Assembly: GCF_000298195.1 (NCBI RefSeq)
Contig: NZ_BAHC01000092.1
Coordinates: 1 to 40,889 of the forward strand
Reading direction: 5' to 3'
Length of the DNA: 40,889 nucleotides
Source: Gordonia rhizosphera NBRC 16068
GTDB lineage: Bacteria > Actinomycetota > Actinomycetes > Mycobacteriales > Mycobacteriaceae
Shown here: piece by piece, positions 1 through 9,223 of the stretch
Layout of the letters: the number at the start of each line of letters is the position of its first letter
Position numbering within the stretch: position 1 is the stretch's first letter
The notes under the pieces: generated by a model
The model's input: the letters and a program-made list of their open reading frames with translations, nothing else
What the model was told of the DNA's origin: nothing
Database searches by the model: none
Program-made: the position numbers and the translations under genes

Positions 1-851
1 CCCAGGCGCGCATCGACTCCGGCAATCAGCCGCTCATCGGCGTCAACAAGTATCTGGTCGACGAGGACGAGGAGATCGAGGTCCTCAAGGTCGACAACTC
101 CAAGGTGCGCGCCGAACAGCTGGAGAAGCTCGAACGGCTGCGCGCACACCGCGATCAGGCGGCCGTGGACAAGGCGCTCGCGGATCTGACGCGGGCCGCC
201 GCCGAGACCGGCGGTGGTATGGAGAACAACCTGATGGCACTGGCCATCGAGGCCGCCCGCCACCAGGCCACCGTCGGTGAGATCTCCGACGCGATGGAGA
301 AGGTCTATGGTCGCCATCAGGCCGAGATCAAGACCATCAGCGGGGTGTATCGACATGAGGCGGGTGACGTGAGCAACGTCGACGACGCGATCGAGATCGT
401 CCGGCAGTTCGCCGAGGCCGAGGGACGGCGGCCGCGCGTGCTGGTCGCGAAGATGGGCCAGGACGGCCACGACCGAGGCCAGAAGGTGATCGCCACCGCG
501 TTTGCCGATCTCGGCTTCGACGTCGACGTGGGCCCGCTGTTCGCCACGCCCGAGGAGGTGGCCGCGCAGGCCGCGGACAACGACGTGCACGTCGTCGGTG
601 TGTCCTCGCTTGCCGCGGGTCATCTCACGCTCGTGCCGGCACTGCGACAGGCGTTGGAGGCGGTCGGTCGTGACGACATCATGATCGTCGTCGGCGGCGT
701 GATCCCGCCTGGCGACTTCGCGGAGTTGTACGAGGCGGGTGCCTCCGCGATCTTCCCGCCCGGCTCGGTGATCGCCGACTCGGCCGTCGAACTGGTCACC
801 AAGCTCGCCGACAACCTGGGGCTCGAACTGGCCGGGGTCGCCGCCGAGTGA
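1..851 (+). CDS. mutB: Methylmalonyl-CoA mutase large subunit, C-terminal part (5' end outside window)
   Basis: This is the last 282 codons of adenosylcobalamin-dependent methylmalonyl-CoA mutase, which interconverts succinyl-CoA and (R)-methylmalonyl-CoA in propionate metabolism. The frame is open from base 3, so the gene starts upstream of the window. The visible part begins in the end of the catalytic barrel ([10 protein letters not shown]) and then holds the whole C-terminal B12-binding domain. That domain has the base-off/His-on motif DGHDRG, whose cobalt-ligating His codon is at 468-470, then the [11 protein letters not shown] and [10 protein letters not shown] stretches that line the nucleotide-tail pocket. 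Its TGA overlaps the GTG of meaB, so the two genes are translationally coupled. The subunit identity is inferred from the B12 domain and the meaB neighbour. Confidence 0.95.
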   Translation, partial: QARIDSGNQPLIGVNKYLVDEDEEIEVLKVDNSKVRAEQLEKLERLRAHRDQAAVDKALADLTRAAAETGGGMENNLMALAIEAARHQATVGEISDAMEKVYGRHQAEIKTISGVYRHEAGDVSNVDDAIEIVRQFAEAEGRRPRVLVAKMGQDGHDRGQKVIATAFADLGFDVDVGPLFATPEEVAAQAADNDVHVVGVSSLAAGHLTLVPALRQALEAVGRDDIMIVVGGVIPPGDFAELYEAGASAIFPPGSVIADSAVELVTKLADNLGLELAGVAAE

Positions 852-1876
852 CGGCCGAGCAGCGAGGCGCCGTCGCCGCGGGGCGGCGCCAGGTCGACGT
901 CGATGCGCTCGCGGCGGCCGTGCTCGCCGACAAGCGCGCCGACCTCGCCCGGGCGATCACCCTCGTCGAGTCGACGCGCCCGGATCACCGCGCCGCGGCC
1001 CAGGAGCTGTTGCTCCGGCTGACCCCGCATGCGGGGAACTCGTTCCGCGTGGGGATCACCGGTGTGCCCGGGGTCGGGAAGTCGACGACCATCGAGACGC
1101 TGGGTATGTACCTCATCGAGCAGGGTCACAAGGTGGCCGTGCTCGCGGTGGACCCGTCGTCGACGCGGACGGGTGGGTCGATCCTGGGCGACAAGACCCG
1201 GATGGGCCGGCTGTCGACGGAGCGCAACGCCTACATCCGGCCGTCGCCGACCTCCGGCACGCTCGGCGGCGTCGCCAAGGCGACCCGGGAGACGATCGTG
1301 CTCGTCGAGGCCGCCGGCTTCGACGTGGTGCTGGTGGAGACGGTGGGCGTCGGGCAGTCCGAGGTGACGGTCGCCAACATGGTGGACACGTTCACCTTCC
1401 TGACGCTGGCGCGGACCGGGGATTCGTTGCAGGGCATCAAGAAGGGTGTCCTGGAACTCGCCGACGTCGTGGTGGTGAACAAGGCCGACGGCAAGCATGT
1501 CACCGAGGCGAAGTCCGCGGCCCGCGAGCTGAAGAACGCGCTGAAACTGATCCACCCGCACGACGAGCTCTGGGTGCCGCCGGTGCTCACCATGAGCGCC
1601 ATCGAGAACACCGGCGTCGACGAGTTCTGGCGAACGATTCTGCGCCACAAGGAGATCCTCACCGAGGCCGGCGAGTTCGCGGCGCGCCGCAACCAGCAGC
1701 AGATCGACTGGACGTGGGCAATGGTGCGCGACGAGGTGCTGTCGCGGCTCGCGGAGAGTCCCGGTGTGAAGGCCATCCGGACCGACGTCGAGAAACTGGT
1801 GAGGTCGGGCGATCTCACGCCGGCACTTGCCGCCGCGCGCATCGTCGAGGCCTTCGACGCCCGATCAGAACACTGA
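848..1876 (+). CDS. meaB: Methylmalonyl-CoA mutase-associated GTPase MeaB
   Basis: A 342-residue G3E-family P-loop GTPase of the MeaB/ArgK group. Known members gate cofactor loading and protect methylmalonyl-CoA mutase from inactivation. Walker A is GVPGVGKST at residues 72-80, the ETVGVGQSE switch/Walker B segment is near 164-172, and the base-recognition motif NKAD is at 211-214. The GTG start lies inside the mutase stop region (GTGA, 4-base overlap), the usual arrangement for a chaperone made together with its client. Length is normal and no motif is missing. Older databases call this family an arginine/ornithine transport ATPase, but the neighbour gene makes the MeaB role far more likely. 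Confidence 0.96.
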   Translation: MTAEQRGAVAAGRRQVDVDALAAAVLADKRADLARAITLVESTRPDHRAAAQELLLRLTPHAGNSFRVGITGVPGVGKSTTIETLGMYLIEQGHKVAVLAVDPSSTRTGGSILGDKTRMGRLSTERNAYIRPSPTSGTLGGVAKATRETIVLVEAAGFDVVLVETVGVGQSEVTVANMVDTFTFLTLARTGDSLQGIKKGVLELADVVVVNKADGKHVTEAKSAARELKNALKLIHPHDELWVPPVLTMSAIENTGVDEFWRTILRHKEILTEAGEFAARRNQQQIDWTWAMVRDEVLSRLAESPGVKAIRTDVEKLVRSGDLTPALAAARIVEAFDARSEH

Positions 1877-1918
1877 TCGCGCCGCTGTCATCGTTCTCGA
1901 GACAGGTTGCGGGATGTG

Positions 1919-2803
1919 TCAGAGTTCGGTCTGGATCGGTGCCGGGGTCGCGGCGACCGCGTCGAGGACCGCGATGTTGTGTGCGACATCGCGACTCTCG
2001 CGTTCGGCGATCCGGGTGACCGCGTGATCCAGCGCGCCGGCAAGGCCCGTCGGATCGAAGACGAGCCCTGCTTCATGGGCGACCTGTACATCGCGCGCCC
2101 GGATGGTCAGCGGACGCGCGAAGGACGGTTCGTACGCCAAGATCGTCGCGAATCGCCATGCGCTGTCGCGTAGGGCCTTGATCGCCTCGTTGATGACGAA
2201 GATCTGGTTGTCGGCGAGGACGGTGTAGATGTCCGCCAGCGCCGGCGAGAGTTCGTTGATGTCGGCGACCACACCGTTGGTCTGGCTGGCCAGCACCGCG
2301 TTGATCCGATCGAAGTCCCGGTGAATCGCCGTCAGTCCGGATCGGCCGGCGACCTGCACGGTGGCGATCCCCAGATCGAGGACGATGTGGCTGGTCACCC
2401 CGGACAGCATGTGCTGCACGATGATCGGATCGGGATCCTCGGCGTGCTGGAACGTCGTGCGCCACGACCGGGTGGGCTTCGGGTAGTTCTCCGGATGGAA
2501 CCAGCCGTTGATGGCGTCGAGGTAGCGCGACGCGAAGGCGACGTCGAGTTTCTCCATCCGCGGACCGTCGTCGAAGACGCCGTCGTCGACGGCCACGCCG
2601 ACCGCCAGCGTGATGCGCTTGTACAGTGCGGCGAAGTAGCCCAGTCGGCTCGGTGCTTGGCCGGCCCACTCGATGATCTCGTCGAGCGCCGCCACCACGT
2701 CGGCGATCGTGGTGACGGGCGGTACTGGAGCCGGTGACGGGTCGGGCGGCATATCGGTGATTATCGGCGCGTCCGTCCGCCGTGGAGTGCTGATCGGGGG
2801 CAA
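1919..2803 (-). CDS. DUF5995 family protein
   Basis: A 294-residue protein resembling the actinobacterial DUF5995 family; the biochemical role is unknown. The first 35 or so residues are Pro/Thr-rich and look disordered. The rest is predicted mostly helical and contains a conserved-looking stretch (INGWFHPENYP, then HMLSGVTSHIVLDLGIA). There is no signal peptide or membrane helix. The ATG at 2803 is used here, but a second Met 17 codons further in would drop part of the disordered N-terminus and is equally possible. The gene converges on meaB with only 42 bases between them and is unlikely to belong to that operon. Confidence 0.72.
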   Translation of the reverse strand: MPPISTPRRTDAPIITDMPPDPSPAPVPPVTTIADVVAALDEIIEWAGQAPSRLGYFAALYKRITLAVGVAVDDGVFDDGPRMEKLDVAFASRYLDAINGWFHPENYPKPTRSWRTTFQHAEDPDPIIVQHMLSGVTSHIVLDLGIATVQVAGRSGLTAIHRDFDRINAVLASQTNGVVADINELSPALADIYTVLADNQIFVINEAIKALRDSAWRFATILAYEPSFARPLTIRARDVQVAHEAGLVFDPTGLAGALDHAVTRIAERESRDVAHNIAVLDAVAATPAPIQTEL

Positions 2804-2987
2804 TTCATCTTGTGGACCGACTGATCGAAGGGGGCGCTGACCGTTGTTTCGCTGACAGGTCGAATGCGTTCCGCGGAAAACGGCGGTTGGCGCCCTGAAG
2901 TCGACGCCTGAGCGGTGCGCGGATGCGCCGGTGTCGATGGCTGCCCGGTCATGTGAGGTTTTCGGGGTCCGCTGAGTTCTCCGTCAC

Positions 2988-3000
2988 CTCACCCGGTGAG
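2988..3000. terminator. Short palindrome just past mbtA
   Basis: CTCACC-C-GGTGAG lies immediately after the stop codon of the leftward mbtA gene. It is a 6-bp stem with a 1-base centre and no clear T-run, so a terminator role is weak. The rest of the 197-base gap to the DUF5995 gene shows no other feature I can support. Confidence 0.25.
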
Positions 3001-4668
3001 TCACGATAGCCGGGCGCGCACCGCCTGCTTGTCGATCTTGCCGACCGCGGTGGTCGGCAGGGAGGCCACGACCGTCAGTGTGTCCGGCAGTTTGAACGAC
3101 GCCAGGCCACGAGCGGTCAAGAAGGTCCGCGCGTCGCGGAGGGTGAGAGCTCGGTCGCGTGGATGGTCGGGGGAGACGACGACCACGGCGCAGATCCGTT
3201 CGCCCAGTGCCTCATCGGGCAGCCCGATCACCGCGGCCTGACGGATGGCCGGGTGCGCGATGAGGTGTTCCTCCACGTCGTCGGCGGCGACGTTCTCACC
3301 GGCGCGCACGATGGTGTCCTTGATGCGTCCGGTGACGGCGAGATGCCCCGACGGCAGCCGGCGCACCCGGTCACCGGAACGGTAGTAGCCGTCGGGGGTG
3401 AACGACCGCGCGTTGTGCTCGTCGGCCCGGTAGTAGCCGCGGATCGTGTACGGGCCGCGGACCAGCAATTCCCCCTCGGCCCCGTCCGCCACCTTCTCGC
3501 CGTTTTCGTCGACGATGCGGATCTCGTCGAAGGTCGACATCGGAATACCCTGCGTGGTGTGCACAAGGTCGCGGGGGTCGTCGAGCCGGGTGTAACAGAT
3601 CAGGCCCTCCGCCATGCCGAAGACCTGTTGCACGACATCGCCGAGCGCGGCGTCGATCCCGACCGCATCCGATTCGCCGAGCTTGGCCCCACCGACCTGG
3701 AGCAGGCGCAGCGAGGAGAGGTCCGCCGGCTCCCATTCGGTGGCCGCGCGCCACACCTGCGCGAGAGCGGGTACCAGCGCGGTGACGGTCACCCGGTGCC
3801 GCTCGATGAGTTCGAAAGCGTGGTCGGGACTGGGATTGTCGGTGAACACGAGATGGCCGGCGACCGACACCGTGCCGAGAATGCCCGGGCAGCACAGCGG
3901 GAAATTGTGCGCGCCCGGGAGCGCGACGAGATACGTGTCGTCGACGCCGAGGCCGGTGACCACGGCGCTCCGGCGCGCGTTGAAGACGTAGTCGTCGTGG
4001 GTGCGGGCGATGAGTTTCGGCAGGCCCGTCGTGCCGCCGGAGATCAGCAACAGCGCCGGGAGGGAAGGGTTGGTATCGCCCTCGGCCGGGAGGGTGGCCG
4101 TGGCCGGGTCGGCGTCCGGCAACGGCGCGAACGGGCCGGGCTCACCGTCGACGAAGACGGTGGCGATCGACGGGACGCGCCCGCACAGCTGCGTGGCCAC
4201 GTCGCGGTGGTCGAAGCCGCGCCGCCCGTCCTCGGTGATGTAGGCGACGGCGCCGGAACGCTCGGCGAGATGGGCGATCTCGGTGATACGGTGGGCCGGC
4301 AGCGTCATCACCGGCACGACGCCGGCGCGCAGCAGGCCGAAGAAGGTGATGGCCAGTTCCGCGGAGTTGTGCAGTTGCAGCACCGCCCGGTCGCCGGGCC
4401 GCAAGCCCGCCGCGGCGAGGCCCGCCGCGCGCCGCGCGACCGCGGTGTGCAGCTGTGCGTAGGTCAATGTGCGGGGGCCGTCGATGGAGGCATCGGTGAC
4501 GGCCGGGCGATCGGGATGATCACGTGCCGCGGATTCCAGCAGGTGCCCGAGCGGACGTCCACCGAACAGACCCGCCGCCCGGTAGCGTTCGGCGGCACCG
4601 GCGGAGTGCGGGGCGAATCCGTCGATCAGGTCCGCGGTCCGCGTCATCGGAATCATCGAATCTCGCAC
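3001..4668 (-). CDS. mbtA: Salicylate (aryl acid)-AMP ligase, siderophore starter-unit activation
   Basis: A 555-residue ANL-superfamily adenylase of the EntE/DhbE/MbtA group, which activates an aryl acid with ATP and loads it on an aryl carrier protein to start siderophore assembly. The phosphate-binding loop SGGTTGLPK is near residues 210-218, the YRSGD motif precedes the hinge, and the catalytic Lys lies in the C-terminal VGKIDKQ. The aryl-acid pocket motif reads HNFPLCCPG (about 254-262). The second Cys falls where DhbE has Ser240; Cys there is associated with salicylate rather than 2,3-dihydroxybenzoate. I chose the GTG at 4668 because AGGAA lies 6 bases upstream; a GTG at 4674 abuts that AGGAA directly. 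The gene is divergent from the salicylate synthase and shares an iron box with it. Confidence 0.9.
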   Translation of the reverse strand: MRDSMIPMTRTADLIDGFAPHSAGAAERYRAAGLFGGRPLGHLLESAARDHPDRPAVTDASIDGPRTLTYAQLHTAVARRAAGLAAAGLRPGDRAVLQLHNSAELAITFFGLLRAGVVPVMTLPAHRITEIAHLAERSGAVAYITEDGRRGFDHRDVATQLCGRVPSIATVFVDGEPGPFAPLPDADPATATLPAEGDTNPSLPALLLISGGTTGLPKLIARTHDDYVFNARRSAVVTGLGVDDTYLVALPGAHNFPLCCPGILGTVSVAGHLVFTDNPSPDHAFELIERHRVTVTALVPALAQVWRAATEWEPADLSSLRLLQVGGAKLGESDAVGIDAALGDVVQQVFGMAEGLICYTRLDDPRDLVHTTQGIPMSTFDEIRIVDENGEKVADGAEGELLVRGPYTIRGYYRADEHNARSFTPDGYYRSGDRVRRLPSGHLAVTGRIKDTIVRAGENVAADDVEEHLIAHPAIRQAAVIGLPDEALGERICAVVVVSPDHPRDRALTLRDARTFLTARGLASFKLPDTLTVVASLPTTAVGKIDKQAVRARLS

Positions 4669-4739
4669 GGGCACTTCCTTTCCCTCGTCGATCGGTGTTT
4701 CTCCACGGTGGCGCCCCGACCGTGGCGCACGATTGAAGG

Positions 4740-4758
4740 ATAGTTTAGGCTGTCCTAA
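4740..4758. promoter_or_regulatory. IdeR/DtxR-type iron box between mbtA and mbtI
   Basis: ATAGTTTAGGCTGTCCTAA matches 15 of 19 positions of the DtxR/IdeR consensus TTAGGTTAGGCTAACCTAA, counted by eye. It lies in the 134-base divergent region, 44 bases before the mbtI ATG and 71 bases before the mbtA start. IdeR-type repressors bind such boxes when loaded with Fe(II), so both genes should be repressed in iron-replete cells. Confidence 0.8.
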
Positions 4759-4802
4759 GCTCGCGTCCGACGAGTGGTCGCCTGCAGAAGGGAATCCGCA
4801 CC

Positions 4803-6182
4803 ATGTCGCTCACCGTCGACTCACCCTCTCCGGCCCGGAGCGGGAATCATCACCGCGCCCCCGGCGACGCCGCGGAGGCCGCCCGGATCTGCGCGGCCTG
4901 GGCCAGGTCGGGCGGGTTCGACGAATACGTGGTGTACGAACGCGACCACCGGTGGGTGTTTGCCGCAGGTGTCCGGGCGCGCATCGTGCTGACCGCGTCG
5001 GCGGTGACGGTGACCCACGACGACGTGTCGGTCACCACGCCGTGGCATACCGATCCGTCCGCGGCGCTGGCGGCCGCGCTCGCCTCGCTCGAGATCCCCG
5101 ACTGGCGTGTGTACGGCTGGGTGGTCTTCGATTACAGTGCGGCGCACCATGATCTGCAGCGACACGTACCCGACGACGCGGTGCTGGCGCAGCTGATCGT
5201 GCCGGAGGTCGAGGCACACGTCGATGCTGCCGGCATCGATACCGGTGATGCCGATCCCGCCGTGGCGTCACTCCTGCGTGAACTGGCCGCATCCGCCGCG
5301 GCGCCCGGCCCGGCCACTCCGGTGGCCGTCGACTCCGACCCAGACGGCTATCGGGGACGCGTCGGGGCCGCCGTCGCGGAGATCGGCGCCGGACGGTATG
5401 ACAAAGTGATTCTCTCCCGACGCGTGGACATTCCCTTCGCCGTCGACCTCCCGGCGACCTACGCCCGCGGACGGGCCGGCAACACCCCGGCGCGGTCCTT
5501 CCTGCTCTCGCTGGGATCGCTGGCCGCGGCGGGATTCAGCCCGGAACTGGTGGTGGCCGCCGACTCCGACGGCACGGTGGTCACCGAACCACTCGCCGGC
5601 ACCCGCGCCCTCGGGCGTTCGGGGGACCTCGATGAGTCCGCACGCGCCGAACTGCTGCGAGACGCCAAGGAGATCTCCGAACACGCCATCTCCGTCCGCG
5701 CGTGCGTGGACGAGATCGCCTCGGTGGCGTTACCCGGCACGACGGTCGTCAGTGAGTTCATGGCCGTCCGCGAGCGAGGCAGCGTCGCGCACCTCGCGTC
5801 GACGGTGCGCGGTGAGTTGGCGCCCGACGCCGATGCGTGGCGGGCACTGGCCGTGCTGTTCCCGTCCATCACCGCGTCGGGGATTCCGAAGGCGCGTGCC
5901 CTCGACGCGATCTACCGTCTCGAACCGGATACCCGCGGGCTGTACTCCGGTGCGGTGCTCACCGCGTCGTCGGCCGGCGACCTCGAGGCGACGCTGGCCC
6001 TGCGCACCGTCTTCGCGACCGACGACGGGGCCTGGCTGCGTGCCGGGGCGGGCATCGTCGCGCAGTCGACACCGGAGCGCGAGTTCGAGGAGACCTGCGA
6101 GAAGCTGGCGAGCGTGGCGCCGTTCGTGGTTCGCCGGGACCGATCAGCCGATCAGCGGTGCCAGCGTCTGTCCCAGCAGTGA
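4803..6182 (+). CDS. mbtI: Salicylate synthase (MbtI/Irp9 family)
   Basis: A 459-residue chorismate-utilising enzyme that makes salicylate from chorismate through isochorismate. It follows MbtI closely: RYDKVILSRRV carries the Lys (K201) equivalent to the MbtI general base K205; TEPLAGTRALGR (261-272) carries the Glu of the active site; ASGIPKARA and EFEETCEKL hold the Mg-binding Glu residues. The match runs through the whole C-terminal half, so salicylate synthase fits better than a DhbC/EntC isochorismate synthase. AGAAGGGA precedes the ATG. After the usual family end (FVVRR) there are about 14 extra residues, encoded where the gene overlaps the 3' end of the opposite-strand oxidoreductase. 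Expression is expected to be iron-repressed. Confidence 0.93.
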   Translation: MSLTVDSPSPARSGNHHRAPGDAAEAARICAAWARSGGFDEYVVYERDHRWVFAAGVRARIVLTASAVTVTHDDVSVTTPWHTDPSAALAAALASLEIPDWRVYGWVVFDYSAAHHDLQRHVPDDAVLAQLIVPEVEAHVDAAGIDTGDADPAVASLLRELAASAAAPGPATPVAVDSDPDGYRGRVGAAVAEIGAGRYDKVILSRRVDIPFAVDLPATYARGRAGNTPARSFLLSLGSLAAAGFSPELVVAADSDGTVVTEPLAGTRALGRSGDLDESARAELLRDAKEISEHAISVRACVDEIASVALPGTTVVSEFMAVRERGSVAHLASTVRGELAPDADAWRALAVLFPSITASGIPKARALDAIYRLEPDTRGLYSGAVLTASSAGDLEATLALRTVFATDDGAWLRAGAGIVAQSTPEREFEETCEKLASVAPFVVRRDRSADQRCQRLSQQ

Positions 6183-7094
6183 AACCCGGCCGGGGACATG
6201 GCCGTTGGCGGGCGCGTTGACCGTGAATCCGTCGATGCCGGTCGCGAGGAGGTCCGCGTAGTGTGCCGCGACCTCGTCGGGATCGCCGACGATCGTCGTC
6301 GCGCGTCGGATCTCGGCCGCCGGATTGCGTTCGAGATAGGCCTCGAGTTCGGCGACGGCCTCGTCATGGGTCGGGGCGATGCACGCCGAGGTCTGCAGGC
6401 TGACGGTGATCTCCGAGCGGTCCCGGCCGAGCCGGTCGCAGTGCGCGGCGAGGGCGTCGAGTTTGCGGCCGATGTCGCCGGGCGCGCAGATGATGTTGGA
6501 CTCGTCGGCGTACTGCGCGACCATCCGCAGCGTCTTCTTCTCGCCGCCACCGCCGATCATCACCGGGATCTTCGACAGTGGGGCCGGGACGTTGAGCGCA
6601 TCCTGCACGCGATACCACTTGCCCTCGAGGCTGGGTTTCTCCCCGGCGAGCATGCCCAGGATGATCTGCAGGGCCTCCTCGAGCTTCTCGAAACGGTCGG
6701 TGAAGGTGCCGAACTCGTAGCCGAGGCTGTCGTGCTCGAGTTCGAACCAGCCGGCACCGATGCCGAGCTGTCCGCGTCCGCCGGAGACGATGTCGAGAGC
6801 GGTCACGGTCTTCGCGAGCAGGGTCGGGTTGCGGTAGGTGTTGCCGGTCACCAGTGACGACAGGCGGACCGTCGAGGTGTGCTGCGCCACCGCGGACAGC
6901 AGTGTGTAGCACTCGAACATCGCCTCGTCGGGCGTACCCAGGATCGGCAGCTGATAGAAGTGGTCCATCACCAGCACGGTGTCGAAGCCGGATTGTTCGG
7001 CCTCCACAGCCTGGGCGACCACGGTGGGGAAGAGCCGGTCCGCGGGAACGTCGGGATAGGTGAAGTTGGGGATCTGGTAGCCGAGTCGCGTCAC
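6144..7094 (-). CDS. LLM-class F420-dependent oxidoreductase
   Basis: A 316-residue TIM-barrel protein of the luciferase-like monooxygenase superfamily, close to the F420-dependent subgroup common in mycolata; the substrate is unknown. Typical segments are FDTVLVMDHF near the N-terminus, RNPTLLAKTVTALDIVSGGR, GIGAGWFELEH, and PVMIGGGGEKKTLRMVAQYAD, which contributes to phosphate binding of the deazaflavin. GTG start at 7094. It sits 11 bases after the nucleoside hydrolase stop, so the two are probably cotranscribed leftward. Its last 39 bases overlap the end of mbtI tail to tail. FMN rather than F420 cannot be excluded. Confidence 0.88.
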   Translation of the reverse strand: MTRLGYQIPNFTYPDVPADRLFPTVVAQAVEAEQSGFDTVLVMDHFYQLPILGTPDEAMFECYTLLSAVAQHTSTVRLSSLVTGNTYRNPTLLAKTVTALDIVSGGRGQLGIGAGWFELEHDSLGYEFGTFTDRFEKLEEALQIILGMLAGEKPSLEGKWYRVQDALNVPAPLSKIPVMIGGGGEKKTLRMVAQYADESNIICAPGDIGRKLDALAAHCDRLGRDRSEITVSLQTSACIAPTHDEAVAELEAYLERNPAAEIRRATTIVGDPDEVAAHYADLLATGIDGFTVNAPANGHVPGRVSLLGQTLAPLIG

Positions 7095-7105
7095 GGGATC
7101 CGACG

Positions 7106-8194
7106 CTACGCCCGCGGTCCGGACACCGCAGCAGATTCCCCTGCGAGGCCGTGCGGGCTGTCTGGATTGTCGGATGCGGCAAACGATCTCGCCAACGCGG
7201 AGAGCGTCTCGATCAGGTCGTCGAACACCGCGTCGACGTCGGTCGTGGTCGCGATGCGGGCGTTCGGTTCACCCGTCATCGACCGTTCATCGGCGACGGT
7301 CATGCCACGCGTGTGCTCACCGGCGAGTTCGACGGCCACGCGCGCGGGCACCGTCTCGACGATGTCCGGCGCGAGGGCGACCATCGCGGCGAACGGATCG
7401 TGCAGGTGCGCGATGTAGCCCTCGTCGTGCGCGTGATGGAACTCGAGGTAGAAGCGCAGGGCATCGACGAGGTGCCGGATGAGCACATTGTCGGCGACGG
7501 ACCGGAGACCGGGCTCGTCGGAAGGATCCGGGCATTCGACGGGGGTGCTGCCCGCTGCCGCCGCGAGCCGGACCAGGTGATCCGGGGTCATCGCCACCGA
7601 CTCGGTGAGGTCGAGCGAACACACGATCGGCGGTGCGGCCCCGTCCCGTCCGAATGCGGCGAACACCTCGGCCGCGGCCTCCGGGTCCACCGCGACATTC
7701 CACTCCGCGACGGGAGTGGTGTTGCCGTGCACGTGGAACGCACCGCCCATGATGACCAGGCGCGCCAACCGGGTCGGCAGTGCCGGATCTCGCCGGATCG
7801 CGGTGGCCAGTGAGGTGAGCGGCCCGGTCACCAGGCCGATGAGTTCGCCGGGGCGTGCGGCGGCCGCCTCGATCCAGGCGTCGGCGGCGTCGGTCGGTGC
7901 GGCCGATCCGGTGGCCGTCGGCAGTTCGGCGTAGCCGACACCGAGTGGACCGTGGGTGTCCTCGGTGGTCATCAGGTCGGCGACGAGGGGAGTGGGCGCA
8001 CCGACATGGACGGGGATGTCGCCGCGACCGCACACTTCCAGCCAGGCGAGGTTGTTCGCGGTCACCACGTCGACCGGGACGTTGCCGGCCGTCGACGCCA
8101 CGGCCACGAGATCGACGTCACGGCGGGCCAGCAGATACAGCAGCGCCACCGAGTCGTCGATACCGGTGTCGCAGTCGAAGAAAACGGGGATCAC
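7106..8194 (-). CDS. Inosine/uridine-preferring nucleoside hydrolase family protein
   Basis: A 362-residue N-ribohydrolase, probably releasing base and ribose from nucleosides in purine/pyrimidine salvage. The family's calcium-binding signature DCDTGIDD is at residues 7-14. A second metal-ligand region, LHDPFAAM, lies in the C-terminal half, and LVTGPLTSLATAIRR and VIMGGAFHVHGN are typical core strands. I chose the GTG at 8194 because the signature lies right behind it. The frame stays open further upstream, but that part is Arg/Pro-rich antisense of the channel gene and unlike the family. No strong ribosome site is visible. Confidence 0.87.
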   Translation of the reverse strand: MIPVFFDCDTGIDDSVALLYLLARRDVDLVAVASTAGNVPVDVVTANNLAWLEVCGRGDIPVHVGAPTPLVADLMTTEDTHGPLGVGYAELPTATGSAAPTDAADAWIEAAAARPGELIGLVTGPLTSLATAIRRDPALPTRLARLVIMGGAFHVHGNTTPVAEWNVAVDPEAAAEVFAAFGRDGAAPPIVCSLDLTESVAMTPDHLVRLAAAAGSTPVECPDPSDEPGLRSVADNVLIRHLVDALRFYLEFHHAHDEGYIAHLHDPFAAMVALAPDIVETVPARVAVELAGEHTRGMTVADERSMTGEPNARIATTTDVDAVFDDLIETLSALARSFAASDNPDSPHGLAGESAAVSGPRA

Positions 8195-8292
8195 CGGTTC
8201 ATTGTGGCGAATGCCCGGCAACGGGAGAACACCAGTCAGGATCACAGCCCGACACGGTGGACATGACGCGCGGTGTCCGTACGGTCGGTGCC

Positions 8293-9169
8293 ATGAGCAC
8301 ACAACAGACTGCCTTCGAGTGGACGGAGACCAATCGCGAGTGGTTGATCGAGAACCCCATCCGGATCGTGGCCTATGTGGTGGCCGCCCTGATCGCACGC
8401 TACGTGCTGCATCGGTTGATCGATCGGGCCACCCGTCCGCGGCGGCGTAACGGCGTGGGAGCCGCGCGGCGCGCCCAACGGGCCACCACGATCGGCTCGG
8501 TGCTGAAGTCCACGACGTCGATCGTCCTGCTCGTCTGGGTGGTCCTGTCCATTCTCAGTGTGTTGGGTGTCAACCTGGCGCCGTTCATCGCATCGGCGGG
8601 GATCGTCGGTCTGGCGATCGGCTTCGGCGCGCAGAACCTGGTCCGCGATTTCGTGTCCGGGGTGTTCATGTTGCTCGAGGACCAGTACGGGGTCGGTGAC
8701 ATCATCGACGTCGGCGAGGCCGTGGGTGAGGTCGAGTCCGTCGGGCTGCGGATCACCACACTGCGCGACATCGACGGCACCCTCTGGTACGTCCGCAACG
8801 GCGAGATCGTGCGGGTCGGCAATATGAGCCAGGAATACGCCGTCGCCCGCATCGAGGTCCCGGTCGCGCTGAGCGCCGACGTCGACCGGGCCCAGGAGGT
8901 CGCGCTGGAGGCTGCACGAGCCGCTGTGGCCGACGAGGCGATTCGCGACGACGTGCTCGCCGAGCCCGAGATGCTGGGCGTCCAGGACGTCGCCCCCGAC
9001 CATGATCACGCTGCGGATGACATTGAAGACCAAACCGAACAGTCAGTGGTCGGTGTCTCGCCGCATCCGACGCGACATCCTGCGCGCCTACGAGGAGCAC
9101 GGCATCGACCTGCCCTATCCGAAGGGCCGTCTCACCGCTCTCACGGGACCGCACACCGGCCCCTCCTGA
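8293..9169 (+). pseudogene. MscS-family mechanosensitive channel, frameshifted
   Basis: A small-conductance mechanosensitive channel relative. Two N-terminal membrane helices (about 24-39 and 75-92) lead into the pore helix and the conserved start of the beta domain, GIVGLAIGFGAQNLVRDFVSGVF (about 103-125), followed by DQYGVGDIIDV. The frame read from the ATG goes wrong after GVQDVAP: the typical C-terminal domain (MITLRMTLKTKPNSQW, later LRAYEEHGIDLPYPKGR) continues one frame over to a TGA at 9167-9169. Removing one C from the C5 run at 8993-8997 restores a 291-residue protein of normal shape. As written, the product would run into the downstream repeats. This is either a real inactivating or slippage mutation or a sequencing indel. 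Confidence 0.85.
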
Positions 9170-9223
9170 CCGCCCGCTCCCGCCACCCCGCCCGCCCCCT
9201 GCGTCGATCCCTAGACCCCGCCC

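Noticed and set aside
3163..4743. A 526-codon rightward open frame opposite mbtA
   Set aside because: Shadow of the adenylase; composition is biased to Gly, Arg, Asp and Val with no domain.
7855..8292. N-terminal extension of the MscS-type channel
   Set aside because: The extra 146 residues are Arg/Pro-rich and lie antisense to the nucleoside hydrolase; the ATG at 8293 begins channel-like sequence.
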